NCBI RefSeq assembly: GCF_014642635.1
Contig: NZ_BMIQ01000004.1
Span: forward strand, 401,584-465,583
Source: Aureimonas endophytica
GTDB taxonomy: Bacteria > Pseudomonadota > Alphaproteobacteria > Rhizobiales > Rhizobiaceae
Length of the DNA: 64,000 bases
Direction of reading: 5' to 3'
The notes beneath the pieces were generated by a model, which was given only the letters and a program-made list of their open reading frames with translations, did no database searches and was not told where the DNA came from. This document shows, piece after piece, positions 27,596 through 37,005 of this stretch. Within the stretch, counting starts at the first letter, position 1, and every line of letters begins with the position of its first letter. The position numbers and the translations under genes were made by a program.

Positions 27596-27716
27596 GGGAG
27601 GGCTCCTCATCCAGGCGGGCGCGGCGGGACCGGGGCATTCGGACGAATGCCTTCCTGGCCGGCCGCGCTCTCCCTTCGCGCCCGGCTTCCTGCCTGTTGC
27701 ATTGCGATATGCGGCC

Positions 27717-28544
27717 TTAACTACGCCCCGCCGCCGGCTCTGCCAAGGACGTGATCGAATATGTCGGCAGAAGTGATCGCGGCGCGGCAAGCTCCGCTTC
27801 AGTCTCGTAATCGACCCCGACGAAATAGAGCCCGTCCGGCGGCGCCACCGGGCCGCAGCGCTTGCGGTCGCGCGCCTCCAGCGCGGCCGTGACGTCGTCG
27901 TCGCTCCAGCGATGCTCGCCGACGAGCTTCAGCGACCCGGCGAAGGAGCGGATCTGATTGTGGAGGAAGGAGCGGGCGGAGGCGAGGATCTCGACGCCGC
28001 CGTCCGGCGCGCGCACGACGTCCAGCCGGTCGAGCGTGCGCACCGGGTTCTTCGCCTGGCAATTGGCCGAGCGGAAGGTCGAGAAGTCGTAGGTGCCGAC
28101 GAGGCGCTTGGCGGCGCGGTCCATGGCGGCGACATCAAGCGGGCGCGACACCCACCAGACGCGGCCCTTGAGAATGGCGGCCGGCGAGCGCCGGTCGAGA
28201 ATGCGGTAGACGTAGTGGCGCCGGCGGGCCGAGAAGCGGGCGTCGAAATCCACCGGCACGACCGCCGCCTCGATCACCGCGACGCTGTCCTCGCGCAGAT
28301 GCGCGTTCATCGCGTCGCGCACCGTGTCGGTGCGCCATTCGCGGGACAGGTCGATATGGGCCACCTGACCGATGGCATGGACGCCGGCATCGGTGCGCCC
28401 GGCGCCGAAGACGGTGACGCGCTCGCCGCAGAAGGCCTCCACCGCCCGCTCCAGCGCGCCCTGCACGGAAGGCCCGTTCTCCTGCCGCTGCCAGCCGGCA
28501 TAGGGGGTGCCGTCATATTCGACGATCAGCTTATAGCGGGGCAT
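27717..28544 (-). CDS. truA: tRNA pseudouridine(38-40) synthase
   Basis: Modifies U38-U40 in the tRNA anticodon arm. The 275 residues begin [19 protein letters not shown], with the catalytic Asp in [11 protein letters not shown] and the second-half signature [14 protein letters not shown] (usually FLxxMVR). The start lies 14 bases inside the end of fmt, so translation is coupled. It is the last gene of the def-fmt-truA group, a classical rhizobial order. A short C-terminal extension (about 250-275) goes beyond the usual length. Confidence 0.96.
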   Translation of the reverse strand: MPRYKLIVEYDGTPYAGWQRQENGPSVQGALERAVEAFCGERVTVFGAGRTDAGVHAIGQVAHIDLSREWRTDTVRDAMNAHLREDSVAVIEAAVVPVDFDARFSARRRHYVYRILDRRSPAAILKGRVWWVSRPLDVAAMDRAAKRLVGTYDFSTFRSANCQAKNPVRTLDRLDVVRAPDGGVEILASARSFLHNQIRSFAGSLKLVGEHRWSDDDVTAALEARDRKRCGPVAPPDGLYFVGVDYETEAELAAPRSLLPTYSITSLAEPAAGRS

Positions 28545-29505
28545 CGGACCCGATCCGCGCGCCGGGACGGAGATTGGCGCCGCGCAGGAAGTCGGCAGCC
28601 CCCATCGCCTTGCCGCCGGCCCGCTGCAATTCGAGAAGGCGTACCGCGCCCGTCCCGCAGGCGACCGTCAGGCCCTCGTCGACAAGTGTGCCGGGCGCGC
28701 CGTGGAGGCCGGGTTCCGCGACGGCGCGCAGGAGCTTCACCCGCTCCGGCCCCGCCCCGCAGTCGATCAGGGTCCAGGCGCCGGGAAAGGGCGAGAAGGC
28801 ATTGATCCACGCCGCGACGGCGGCGCCGGTCCCGGCGAAGTCGATCCGCGTCTCGCTCTTCTCGATCTTGCGAGCATAGAGCGGCTCGCGCCCCGTGCGG
28901 GCGGCGATCGCCTCCTGCGGCTCGAAGGCGAGCGTGCCGGCCTCCAGCCGGCGCAGCGCGGCCGCCATCGCCTCGGCCGTCAGCGCGGCGAGCCGGTCGT
29001 GCAGGTCGCCGGACGTGTCGGACGGGCCGATCGGCGTCTCGCGCGTCTCGGCGACGGGGCCGGTGTCGAGCCCGGCCTCCATCCGCATCACCATCGTGCC
29101 GGTCACGGCGTCGCCCGCCTCGATCGCCCGCTGGATCGGCGCCGCGCCGCGCCAGCGCGGCAGCAGCGAGGCATGGCCGTTGAGGCAGCCATGGCGGGGC
29201 GCGTCGAGCGCCGCCTGGGGCAGGAGCATGCCGAAGGCGACGACGACGCCGATATCGGCCTTCAGAGCCGCGAGGCGCTCGACTTCCGCCGGCTCGCGCT
29301 TGAAGGAGGCAAGGCTCCGAACGTCGAGGCCGAGGGCGCGCGCTTCCGTCTCGACCGGCGAGGGCGTCGGCGCGAGGCCGCGCCGGCCGGCGGCGCGGGG
29401 CGGTTGGGTATAGACCGCCGCGATCTCGTGCCCGTCATCCACGAGGCGCCGCAGCACCGGCACCGAAAAGGCCGGGGTTCCCATGAAGACGAGCTTCAGC
29501 GCCAT
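28531..29505 (-). CDS. fmt: Methionyl-tRNA formyltransferase
   Basis: Formylates initiator Met-tRNA using 10-formyl-THF. The 324 residues begin [18 protein letters not shown] and carry the active-site segment [20 protein letters not shown] (Asn, His and the nearby Asp) and [11 protein letters not shown]. The C-terminal OB-like domain spans about 205-315. It sits 25 bases downstream of def and overlaps truA. All expected domains are intact. Confidence 0.97.
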   Translation of the reverse strand: MALKLVFMGTPAFSVPVLRRLVDDGHEIAAVYTQPPRAAGRRGLAPTPSPVETEARALGLDVRSLASFKREPAEVERLAALKADIGVVVAFGMLLPQAALDAPRHGCLNGHASLLPRWRGAAPIQRAIEAGDAVTGTMVMRMEAGLDTGPVAETRETPIGPSDTSGDLHDRLAALTAEAMAAALRRLEAGTLAFEPQEAIAARTGREPLYARKIEKSETRIDFAGTGAAVAAWINAFSPFPGAWTLIDCGAGPERVKLLRAVAEPGLHGAPGTLVDEGLTVACGTGAVRLLELQRAGGKAMGAADFLRGANLRPGARIGSDAPL

Positions 29506-29530
29506 GTCCGGCCCTCGCGACGGCGGATGG

Positions 29531-30046
29531 TCAGGCGGAGACGCGCTTGGCGGCCTTGGTGAACTTCTTCACCACCATGTCGCGCTTCAGCTTGGAGATA
29601 TGGTCGATGAAGAGCACGCCGTTCAGATGGTCGATCTCGTGCTGGAGGCAGGTGGCGAGGACGCCCTCGGCTTCCAGCTCGTGCGTCGCGCCGTCGAGGC
29701 CGAGATAGCCGACCGTCACCTTGGCCGGCCGCTCGACCTCCGCGTAATAGTCCGGGATCGACAGGCAGCCCTCCTCGTAGGTCGACATCGCGTCGGACCG
29801 GGCGAGGATCTCGGGGTTGAGGAAGACCTGCGGGCGCTTCTCCTCGTCCTCGCCCGCGACATCGATGACGAGCATGCGCAGGAGTTCGCCCACCTGCACG
29901 GCGGCGAGGCCGATGCCGGGGGCGTCATACATCGTCTCCAGCATGTCGTCGGCGAAGCGCTTCAGGTCGGCGTCGACGCGCTCCACCGGCCGGGATGCCT
30001 TGCGAAGCAGCGGATCGGGCAGAATGACGAGGGGTCGGATGGCCAT
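29531..30046 (-). CDS. def: Peptide deformylase
   Basis: Removes the formyl group from nascent proteins. The 171-residue protein shows the three metal-site motifs: [13 protein letters not shown] (the Cys ligand) and QHEIDH (two His ligands with the catalytic Glu). The ATG at 30046 gives the family start [16 protein letters not shown]; a longer frame upstream is unsupported. With fmt next door, the pair handles formylation and deformylation. Transcription is divergent from the serine protease gene. Confidence 0.97.
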   Translation of the reverse strand: MAIRPLVILPDPLLRKASRPVERVDADLKRFADDMLETMYDAPGIGLAAVQVGELLRMLVIDVAGEDEEKRPQVFLNPEILARSDAMSTYEEGCLSIPDYYAEVERPAKVTVGYLGLDGATHELEAEGVLATCLQHEIDHLNGVLFIDHISKLKRDMVVKKFTKAAKRVSA

Positions 30047-30267
30047 GGCCGTGAGGTAATCGCTGACGGCGCCAGGGTCAATCGAACGATCGAGTCCCGT
30101 GCCGCGCATCGGGATCGCGGGAAGCTTCCGCCAATCATGCTTCCCCCGTTGACGCAAGGCCGGGCAGTGCCGCTGACGCGCTTGTTACCGATTTATAAAC
30201 AGAAAGGTGGATCGAAAACCGTTGCCTGCCGTTGTATAAGCAGTTCTTAACATATTCGGAGGCTCGC

Positions 30268-31770
30268 ATGCTGCGGGCGATGCAAGCAGCCGTGGCTGCG
30301 CTTCTTCTTGCGTCCGCGCCTGTGGCGCTGGTTCCGGCTCAGGCCTGGGCCTCCGACCTTGCCGATGCCTATAACCACCAGACCGATGCGAGCTTCCGCA
30401 CCGGCATGCAGATCCGTCTTGCCTGGACGGGCGACTATGCCGGCGACTTCTCCGGCTCGGTCGACGCTCGCAGCCTGCGCGCCATCCGCGACTTCCAGGC
30501 CCGTCACGGCATGGAGGCGAACGGCGTCATCAGCGAGGACTTCCTCCAGCTCCTGATCGCCAAGAGTGATGCCGCCCGCGCCGCCGTCGGCTTCGACCTC
30601 GTGGACGATGCGACGACGGGCCTGCGCGTCGCCCTGCCGCTGGCGCTCGTCAGCGACGACGGCTCGACGCCGGTCGGCCATGTCTGGCGTTCCGCCGACC
30701 GCGCGATCGAGATCGAGACCGTGCGCCTGACCGGGACGGAAGGCGATATCGATGCCGTCCACGCCATGCTGTCGCAGCCGAGCGCGACGCGCAGCGTCAC
30801 GTCCGATGTCGCGACCGAGGGGGGCTTCACCGTCGCCGGCGTCGAGGGCGGTCGGCCCTATCTCATGCGCTTCAAGGGCGTGGCCGGCGACGTGCGCGGC
30901 TTCGGCATCTCCTACGACCCGTCGCAGCGCGAGGCGATGCTGTCCTACGCGACCGTCGCCGCCAATCTCTTCGACCCCGACATTCCGCAGGTTCAGGACC
31001 CGGTCGTCACCGCTGGTCTCGACCCGGCCCCGACGGGCGCGGTGCCGGATGCCGCCCGCACGCGCGGCGAGCGCTTCCGTTCGCTGCTCGACGCCAAGGC
31101 GCGGCCGGACGGCGAGAGCGGCACGGCGCCCGCCGCCACCGAGACCGCCTCGTCCGGCACGGGCTTCGTCGTCTCGAACGACGGCTGGGTGCTGACCAAT
31201 GCGCATGTCGCGGGCGCCTGCCGCGCCGTGATGGTCGGCGACAAGGGCCTGGCCGACAAGGTGCTGGTCGACGAGGCGAACGACGTCGCGGCCGTCCATG
31301 TCGGCGCCAAGCTCGGCAAGCCGCTCGCCATCGCCGGCGACATGCCGCGCCTCGGCGAGGACGTGCTCGCCCTCGGCTTTCCGCTGCGCTCGATCCTCGC
31401 CGACAGCCTGAACGTCACGCGCGGCAACGTCTCCTCGCTGCGCGGCCTGTCGAACGACCCGCGCTATCTCCAGATCTCCGCGCCGGTGCAGCCGGGCAAT
31501 TCCGGCGGCCCGCTGGTCGATCTCACCGGCCGCGTTGTCGGCATCGTCACGGCCAAGCTCGACGCCATTGCGGTGGCCGACGCGACGGGCGACATCCCGC
31601 AATCGATCAATTTCGCCATCCGCCCGGACGCCGCCGCCCGCTTCCTGAAGGACAAGGGCATCCGCTTCGCCTCGGCGCCGGCCTCGAAGAATTTCGCCAG
31701 TGTCGCGGACACGACGGCTGGCATCGCCGACTCGGTCATGCCGATCCTCTGCCTCGACGCCGAACGCTGA
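30268..31770 (+). CDS. Secreted trypsin-like serine protease with peptidoglycan-binding domain
   Basis: The 500-residue protein has a signal peptide (about 1-28, AWA/SD), a PG_binding_1-type domain (about 33-100, with GDFSGSVDARSLRAIRDFQA), a long middle domain of unknown function (about 105-235) and a trypsin-like domain (about 295-470). The catalytic triad is visible: His313 in TNAHVAG, Asp339 in ANDVAAV and Ser412 in PGNSGGP. The ATG at 30268 follows GGAGG with five bases between. It should act in the periplasm, anchored to murein. It converges on an MltB-type gene, so the pair may both act on the envelope, which is an inference. Confidence 0.9.
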   Translation: MLRAMQAAVAALLLASAPVALVPAQAWASDLADAYNHQTDASFRTGMQIRLAWTGDYAGDFSGSVDARSLRAIRDFQARHGMEANGVISEDFLQLLIAKSDAARAAVGFDLVDDATTGLRVALPLALVSDDGSTPVGHVWRSADRAIEIETVRLTGTEGDIDAVHAMLSQPSATRSVTSDVATEGGFTVAGVEGGRPYLMRFKGVAGDVRGFGISYDPSQREAMLSYATVAANLFDPDIPQVQDPVVTAGLDPAPTGAVPDAARTRGERFRSLLDAKARPDGESGTAPAATETASSGTGFVVSNDGWVLTNAHVAGACRAVMVGDKGLADKVLVDEANDVAAVHVGAKLGKPLAIAGDMPRLGEDVLALGFPLRSILADSLNVTRGNVSSLRGLSNDPRYLQISAPVQPGNSGGPLVDLTGRVVGIVTAKLDAIAVADATGDIPQSINFAIRPDAAARFLKDKGIRFASAPASKNFASVADTTAGIADSVMPILCLDAER

Positions 31771-31784
31771 GCCTCGCCTCAGCG
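31765..31784. other. Inverted repeat spanning two convergent stop codons
   Basis: CGCTGAG (31765-31771) and CTCAGCG (31778-31784) form a 7-bp stem with a 6-base loop. It contains the stop codon of the protease and part of the stop of the transglycosylase. No T-run follows on either strand, so a terminator role is only possible. Confidence 0.4.
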
Positions 31785-33026
31785 CAGCTTCGCGGCGAGG
31801 GCGGACGAAGGCCAGCAGCTTTCCGGAAGTCCCAGCGAGGCCTCCACCGTGCCGATCGTGCGGCGCGTCTTGAAGCCGGGAAAGCCGTCCGCGCCGCCGA
31901 CATCGTAGCCCTTCGCCTGAAGACGCTCCTGGAGCCGGGCGATCTCGCCCCGCGTCGGGCCGCCTGCCGTCTTCCACGGCGTGGCGAAGGCGCCGCCCTT
32001 GCCGGCGATGCGATCGGCGAGCTGGCCGATGAAGAGGGCGTAGAGGTCGGAATTGTTGTAGACCTTCAGGACGTAGAAACTCGGCGTCGCGACGAAGGCG
32101 GGGCCGAGCCGCCCGGCCGGCATCAGGAGATGGGCCGTCGCGCGCGGCTCGCCTGGAAAGGCGCCTCCCGCGACCGGCCTCGCGCCGGCCTTCGTGAAAT
32201 CGGCCAGCGTCCGAGCCTTATCCGGCCCTTCGCCGGTACAGGACAGGGCGGCCGGAATGGCCGCCTCCGTCGCCCAGCCGCGTCCGGCCTTCCAGCCTGA
32301 AGCCTGAAGATAGTGGGCGATCGAGGCCAGCGTGTCGGGCACGGAGGACCAGATGTCGCGTCGTCCGTCGCCGTCGAAATCGACGGCATAGTCCTTGAAC
32401 TTCGTCGGCATGAATTGCGGCTGGCCGAGGGCCCCGGCCCAGGAGGACCGCATCTCCGCCACCGAGAGATGGCCGTCCGCCACGATGTCGAGCGCCGCGA
32501 GGAGTTCGTCGCGGAACATCGCCTTGCGCCGCGAGGTCCAGGCCTTGGTGCCCAGCACCTCGAAGGCGTCGTAGGGGATCTTGGCCGCGCCGAAATTCGA
32601 TTCCCGTCCCCAGACGGCGAGGAGGATCGGCGCCGGCACGCCGTAGCGCTTCTCGATCCGGGCGAGCACCGTCTGGTGGGCGGCGAGGAGCGTGCGCCCC
32701 TTGGCGCCGAGCCGCGTCAGCGCCTTCTCGTCGAAATAGGCGGCGGGATCGCGAAACTCGGCCTGGCTGCTCTTCTCCTCGATCGCCGGCTTCTCGCCCG
32801 GCAGGACGAGATCGGGCAGCTTGAGATTGGGCTTCACGCCCTTGAAGGCCGCGTCGAAGACGGCGCGCGGCACGCCCCGCGCCTTCGCCGCCGGCCAGAT
32901 GTCGCCTTCGAGGAACTGGCGGAAGGCGGCGTCGTAGGAAGGCTGGGCGAGCGCCGGGGCGGCGAGGGCAAAGGAGGCGGCGAGGAGAAGGGCCGCACCG
33001 ATGAGGCGCCGGAAAGAATGCATCAT
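31779..33026 (-). CDS. Lytic murein transglycosylase, MltB family
   Basis: Cleaves the glycan strands of peptidoglycan with 1,6-anhydro ends. The 415 residues have a signal peptide (about 1-27), the MltB catalytic domain (about 30-320) with Glu142 in WGRESNFG, and the family segment GALGQPQFMPTKFKDYAVDF. A C-terminal peptidoglycan-binding module (about 345-410; ARLQERLQAKGYDVGGADGF) follows. No lipobox is seen, so it is likely the soluble periplasmic type. The start is one of two adjacent ATG codons (33026 or 33023) with no clear ribosome site. Confidence 0.93.
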   Translation of the reverse strand: MMHSFRRLIGAALLLAASFALAAPALAQPSYDAAFRQFLEGDIWPAAKARGVPRAVFDAAFKGVKPNLKLPDLVLPGEKPAIEEKSSQAEFRDPAAYFDEKALTRLGAKGRTLLAAHQTVLARIEKRYGVPAPILLAVWGRESNFGAAKIPYDAFEVLGTKAWTSRRKAMFRDELLAALDIVADGHLSVAEMRSSWAGALGQPQFMPTKFKDYAVDFDGDGRRDIWSSVPDTLASIAHYLQASGWKAGRGWATEAAIPAALSCTGEGPDKARTLADFTKAGARPVAGGAFPGEPRATAHLLMPAGRLGPAFVATPSFYVLKVYNNSDLYALFIGQLADRIAGKGGAFATPWKTAGGPTRGEIARLQERLQAKGYDVGGADGFPGFKTRRTIGTVEASLGLPESCWPSSALAAKLR

Positions 33027-33148
33027 TGTTTCGTGCCGAAAGGAGTGTCCAAGTCGCGGTGCCGGTCGATGGCCGAACTGTTGGCGGAGGCTGGAAGCCT
33101 TCCTGCCTAGCCGTTCCGCCGCGTGGTCGAGTTCCTCGTCGCCTTCTC

Positions 33149-33766
33149 TCAGGCGCGGCGCAGCACCGTCCAGACGGCGGTGCCGGCCATGATCGCCGCC
33201 GCGCTGCGGTTGAGGCGGGCGAGAAGACGCGAGCGATCGAGCGCGCTCCGCGCCCGGGCGGCCAGCGCGGCATAGGCGATCATCACCGCGAAGAGAACGA
33301 GGATCGTCGCCACGGCGAGGGCGGCGAAGCTGCCGAGGTCGATCGCGTGGAGATCGAGAAGCGTCGGCAGGAGGGCGAGATAGAAGAAGATCGTCTTCGG
33401 ATTGGACAGAGTGACGAGATAGCCGGCCGAGACGCTGGCCAGCGCGCTTTCCGAGGCGAGCGAGCGGATCGCCGCCGCCCGTCCGCCGGCCCGCCACAGC
33501 TGCCAGGCGAGATAGGCGAGATAGAGCGCCGCGCCGTAGCGGATGACGACGAAGACCTCGCCCATCGCGGCGGCGATCATGGCGAGGCCGAAACAGGCGG
33601 CGGTGAGATAGGTGAGATCGCCGAGCACGAGACCCGCCGCGAAGGCGAGGCCGTGGCGGAAGCCCGAGCCGAGGGCGCGCGCCACGAGGGCGACGACGCC
33701 CGGCCCCGGAATCGCGGCGGCGATGCCGAGGGCGAGACAATAGGCCAGGACATTCGCCAGCGTCAT
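33149..33766 (-). CDS. LysE/RhtB family amino-acid exporter
   Basis: The 205-residue membrane protein has five to six hydrophobic segments and the family start ALGIAAAIPGPGVVALVARA. The segment TLSNPKTIFFYLALLP (about 112-127) is diagnostic for RhtB/LysE exporters. The exported amino acid cannot be predicted. It stands alone between the transglycosylase and recR, with a 65-bp gap upstream. Confidence 0.92.
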   Translation of the reverse strand: MTLANVLAYCLALGIAAAIPGPGVVALVARALGSGFRHGLAFAAGLVLGDLTYLTAACFGLAMIAAAMGEVFVVIRYGAALYLAYLAWQLWRAGGRAAAIRSLASESALASVSAGYLVTLSNPKTIFFYLALLPTLLDLHAIDLGSFAALAVATILVLFAVMIAYAALAARARSALDRSRLLARLNRSAAAIMAGTAVWTVLRRA

Positions 33767-33831
33767 CGAAGCCTCCCAAGGCTTGCCGAACCTGCGCGAC
33801 TCTCGCGCGGCGGCCGGCCTCTGGCAAGGCC

Positions 33832-34437
33832 TCAGAAGGCCGTGCGCGCCCGCATCGCCGCCGAGAGCGTGCCCTCGTCCAGATAGTCGAGCTCGCCGCC
33901 GACTGGCACGCCATGGGCGAGACGGGTGATCTTGAGATCGAAGCCGGCGAGCTGATCGATGAGGTAATGGGCCGTCGTCTGGCCCTCGACCGTGGCGTTC
34001 ACCGCGACGATGACTTCAGAGATGCCGCCTTCCGCCACGCGCTCGACGAGACGGCGGATGGTGAGATCCTCCGGCCCGACGCCTTCCAGCGGCGAGAGCA
34101 CGCCGCCGAGCACGTGATAGGCGGCGTTCAGCGCCTTCGCCCGCTCCAGCGCCCAGAGATCCGAGACGTCCTCCACCACGACGACCGTCGACTGGTCGCG
34201 CGTCGCGTCCGAGCAGATCGTGCAGGGATCGCGCGTGTCGATATTGCCGCAATTGGAGCAGACGAGGACATTGGCCCGCGCCCGGTCCATCGCCTCGGCG
34301 AGCGGGGCGAGGAGCTGGTCCTTGCGCTTGACGAGGTGCAGCGTCGCGCGCCGCGCCGAGCGGGGACCGAGGCCGGGCAGCTTGGCGAGAAGCTGGATCA
34401 GCCGCTCGATCTCCGGCCCGGCAATGGGCTTGGCCAT
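33832..34437 (-). CDS. recR: Recombination mediator protein RecR
   Basis: Acts with RecO/RecF in RecA loading at gaps. The 201 residues have a helix-hairpin-helix near the start ([14 protein letters not shown]), a zinc site of four cysteines (Cys60, Cys63, Cys72, Cys75) and a Toprim domain (about 80-175, [13 protein letters not shown]). The last gene of dnaX-ybaB-recR, it follows ybaB by 13 bases. This order is conserved in many bacteria. Confidence 0.97.
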   Translation of the reverse strand: MAKPIAGPEIERLIQLLAKLPGLGPRSARRATLHLVKRKDQLLAPLAEAMDRARANVLVCSNCGNIDTRDPCTICSDATRDQSTVVVVEDVSDLWALERAKALNAAYHVLGGVLSPLEGVGPEDLTIRRLVERVAEGGISEVIVAVNATVEGQTTAHYLIDQLAGFDLKITRLAHGVPVGGELDYLDEGTLSAAMRARTAF

Positions 34438-34450
34438 GCGAAAGGCGTCC

Positions 34451-34774
34451 TCAGAAGGGCAGCTTGAAGCCAGGCGGCAGCGGCAGGCCGGCGGTCAGCG
34501 ACTGCGTCTTCTCGCCGATCAGCGCTTCCAGCTTGCCGCGCGCGTCGTTATGGGCGGCGAGGATCAGATCCTCCAGGATGTCCTTCTCCTCGGCCTTCAG
34601 AAGCGAGGGATCGACCGCCAGCGATACCATCTCGTGGCGTCCGTTCAGCTTGACCTCGACCAAGCCGCCGCCGGACTGGCCGGTGGCCGTCACCTCGGAA
34701 ATCTCCTGCTGGAGCCCCTGCATCTTCTCCTGCATGGCCTTGGCCTGCTTCATCAGGCCCATCAGGTCCTTCAT
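34451..34774 (-). CDS. YbaB/EbfC nucleoid-associated protein
   Basis: Small DNA-binding protein that forms dimers shaped like tweezers. The 107 residues contain the family opening [20 protein letters not shown] (a coiled-coil helix), then [20 protein letters not shown], and end in a Pro-rich LPPGFKLPF tail. It lies between dnaX and recR in the usual order and is very likely part of that transcript. Confidence 0.96.
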   Translation of the reverse strand: MKDLMGLMKQAKAMQEKMQGLQQEISEVTATGQSGGGLVEVKLNGRHEMVSLAVDPSLLKAEEKDILEDLILAAHNDARGKLEALIGEKTQSLTAGLPLPPGFKLPF

Positions 34775-34789
34775 GGCATCGTCCTTTCG

Positions 34790-36661
34790 TCAGTCTTCGT
34801 CATCGGCAAGGAGGGACGGGTCGGCGGCGAGCTCGGCCGCGTCGGCGCTGACGGGCAGCGCCTCGCTCGCGGCCTGTTCGGCGGCGAGGAGATCGGCCCG
34901 AAGGCGCACGTCGATCACCTTCGCCCCCGGCATGGCCTTCAGGATGGCGGCGACTTCCGGGTCGAGCTCGGCATCCGAGACCAGCGAGTGGCGCCGGCTC
35001 GCCTCGCGTTCCTCCAGCGTCGGCTCGCCGCCGGACGAGGCGATGGAGACGACCCAGCGCCGCCCCGTCCAGTCGAGAAGGCGCTTCTGGAGATCGCCCG
35101 GCAGGGTGCGCGGCGCGCTCTCTGTCAGCTCGATCTCGATGCGGCCGTCCTCGACATGGACCGGCCGGATATAGCGGCGCAGCGCGACGCGGGCGAAGGA
35201 GTCGCGTTTCTCCTCCGCAAGAAGAATGAGGTCCGCGATGGAGCGGATGGGCGGTGCCGCCGGCGTGGGGGGCGCCTCGGCGCGCGGAGCGGGGGGCGCG
35301 GCCGCCGCGCGGCTGGCGGCGAGCGTCAGATGCGACGCCGGGGCCGGCGCCGACGCCGGGCTCGGGGCGGGGGCCTGGACGCGGAGCGCCGCCGCACCGC
35401 CGCTGCCGCCGGCCTCCAGGCGCGGCGCGGGCGGCGGAGCGTCGCGCCCGGCACCGGATGCGGCGGCCGGCACGGCGGGCGCCGTCCCGTCATGCGCCAG
35501 CCGGGCGAGCTCGATCGGATCCGGCAGGTCGGCGGCATAGGCGAGGCGGATCAGCGCCATTTCCGCCGCCTGGCGCGGCGCGGCCGCCTGGCGCGCCTCG
35601 TCGATCGCCCGGAGCAGCATCTGCCAGACCTGCGACAGCGCGCGCACCGACAGGCGCTGCGACAGGTCGAGCCCGCGCGTCGCCTCGGCGGGGGAAAGGG
35701 CGGCATCCTTCGCCTGTTCGGGCACGAAGCGCAGCGAGGAGACGAGATGGGTGAAATCGGCGAGATCCGAAAGGACGACGACCGGATCGGCGCCGGCGGC
35801 GAACTGCTCGCGGAACTCGGCGAGCGCGCCGGCGGCGTCGCCGCGCATCAGATGCTCGAAGAGGTCGATGATGCGGCCCCGGTCGGCGAGGCCCAGCATG
35901 GCGCGCACCGCCTCCGCCTCGACGGCGCCCGCGCCATGGGCGATCGCCTGATCCATCAGCGACAGCGCGTCGCGCACCGAGCCCTCGGCAGCGCGGGCGA
36001 CGAGGCGCAGGGCCTCGTCCTCGGCGGCGACGCCCTCGGCCGTCGCGATGCGCTGGAGATGGGCCATCAGGACGCCCGCCTCGACGCGCCGGAGGTCGAA
36101 GCGCTGGCAGCGCGACAGGACGGTGATCGGCACCTTGCGGATCTCCGTCGTCGCGAAGACGAACTTCACGTGTTCTGGCGGCTCTTCCAGCGTCTTCAGC
36201 AGGCCGTTGAAGGCCTGCGTCGAGAGCATGTGCACCTCGTCGATGATATAGACCTTGTAGCGCGCCGAGACCGGCCGGTAGCGCACCTGCGCGATGATCT
36301 CGCGGATGTCGTCGATGCCGGTATGCGAGGCCGCGTCCATCTCGACCACGTCGACATGGCGCCCTTCCATGATGGCGCGGTCGTCGACGCCTTCCTCGCG
36401 CATATGGATGGTCGGCTGGTCGATCGTCGCGGTGCGATAGTTGAGGGCGCGGGCGAGGATGCGGGCGGTGGTCGTCTTACCGACGCCGCGCACGCCGGTC
36501 AGCATCCAGGCCTGGGCGATGCGGCCGGTCTCGAAGGCGTTGGTGAGCGTGCGCACCATCGCCTCCTGGCCGATCAGGTCGTCGAAGCTCGTCGGACGGT
36601 ATTTGCGCGCGAGGACGCGGTAGGCTCCGCCCCTTTCGCCCCGTTCGGTGTCATCGACCAT
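34790..36661 (-). CDS. dnaX: DNA polymerase III subunits gamma/tau
   Basis: ATPase of the clamp-loader complex. The 623-residue protein has Walker A GVRGVGKTT (56-64), Walker B IIDEVHML (about 139-146), SRCQRFDLRR sensor region, and a long Ala/Pro-rich tau-like tail (about 380-500) before a conserved C-terminal alphaproteobacterial domain. The zinc module between Walker A and the HVDVVEMDAASH motif lacks all four cysteines usual in other bacteria (ALNYRTATIDQPTIHMREEG in their place). Cysteine loss in this module is common in rhizobia. It is the first gene of dnaX-ybaB-recR, transcribed away from the SRP RNA's own promoter region. Confidence 0.96.
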   Translation of the reverse strand: MVDDTERGERGGAYRVLARKYRPTSFDDLIGQEAMVRTLTNAFETGRIAQAWMLTGVRGVGKTTTARILARALNYRTATIDQPTIHMREEGVDDRAIMEGRHVDVVEMDAASHTGIDDIREIIAQVRYRPVSARYKVYIIDEVHMLSTQAFNGLLKTLEEPPEHVKFVFATTEIRKVPITVLSRCQRFDLRRVEAGVLMAHLQRIATAEGVAAEDEALRLVARAAEGSVRDALSLMDQAIAHGAGAVEAEAVRAMLGLADRGRIIDLFEHLMRGDAAGALAEFREQFAAGADPVVVLSDLADFTHLVSSLRFVPEQAKDAALSPAEATRGLDLSQRLSVRALSQVWQMLLRAIDEARQAAAPRQAAEMALIRLAYAADLPDPIELARLAHDGTAPAVPAAASGAGRDAPPPAPRLEAGGSGGAAALRVQAPAPSPASAPAPASHLTLAASRAAAAPPAPRAEAPPTPAAPPIRSIADLILLAEEKRDSFARVALRRYIRPVHVEDGRIEIELTESAPRTLPGDLQKRLLDWTGRRWVVSIASSGGEPTLEEREASRRHSLVSDAELDPEVAAILKAMPGAKVIDVRLRADLLAAEQAASEALPVSADAAELAADPSLLADDED

Positions 36662-36820
36662 TCGCGCTCACGCACCCTGTTTCGCCGGCGCGGCGAAGCC
36701 CGCGACCGATGGATCTCACCTAGTGACGGAAGGGGGGCGGTGGCAAGAGCGCCGACCGGAGGATCGCCCGGAAGCGCGCGACGTCTCGTCGCGAGGGTTC
36801 CGGGGCGGTGGAGAAAGGGT

Positions 36821-36916
36821 GGGAGGCTGGCACGATGACCCGTGCCGGGCTCGTTGGGGCTGCTTCCTTCCGGACCTGACCCGGTTGGCGAGTGGCTCGT
36901 CCACCACCAACCTCCC
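36821..36916 (-). ncRNA. ffs: Signal recognition particle RNA (small, 4.5S-type)
   Basis: The minus strand carries the universally conserved SRP core GGTCAGGTCCGGAAGGAAGC within a stem closed by CTCG/CGAG. The outer ends pair perfectly over 10 bp: GGGAGGTTGG at the 5' end with CCAGCCTCCC at the 3' end (36821-36830). That sets the length at 96 nt. A promoter lies at the right distance upstream, and CTTTCTC follows the 3' end. It functions with Ffh in membrane targeting. Proximity to dnaX is normal for this group. Confidence 0.95.
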
Positions 36917-36922
36917 GGCGCT

Positions 36923-36951
36923 CATATCGCCTTTCGCTCGCCCGATTGCAA
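36923..36951 (-). promoter_or_regulatory. Promoter of the SRP RNA gene
   Basis: On the minus strand, TTGCAA (36946-36951) and GATATG (36923-36928) are separated by 17 bp. The expected start site falls at about 36916, exactly where the RNA's terminal helix begins, which supports the call despite a weak -10. Confidence 0.6.
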
Positions 36952-37005
36952 GTGCCCCCCGATCTGGGGCAGAATCGACGGATTGCCCTCCAAGAATGAT
37001 CCCGC

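Larger units (their letters stand above)
36662..37005. other. Region between dnaX and the HIT gene
   Basis: The only gene in this 344-bp stretch is the SRP RNA (36821-36916). The rest, about 160 bp on the dnaX side and 90 bp on the HIT side, should hold the promoters of dnaX and of the HIT-nudC pair. No protein-coding frame here has a ribosome site or family signature. Confidence 0.7.

Noticed and set aside
34220-36838. An 872-residue + strand protein opposite dnaX
   Set aside because: It is a codon shadow of recR-ybaB-dnaX, with composition unlike any protein family and no ribosome site.
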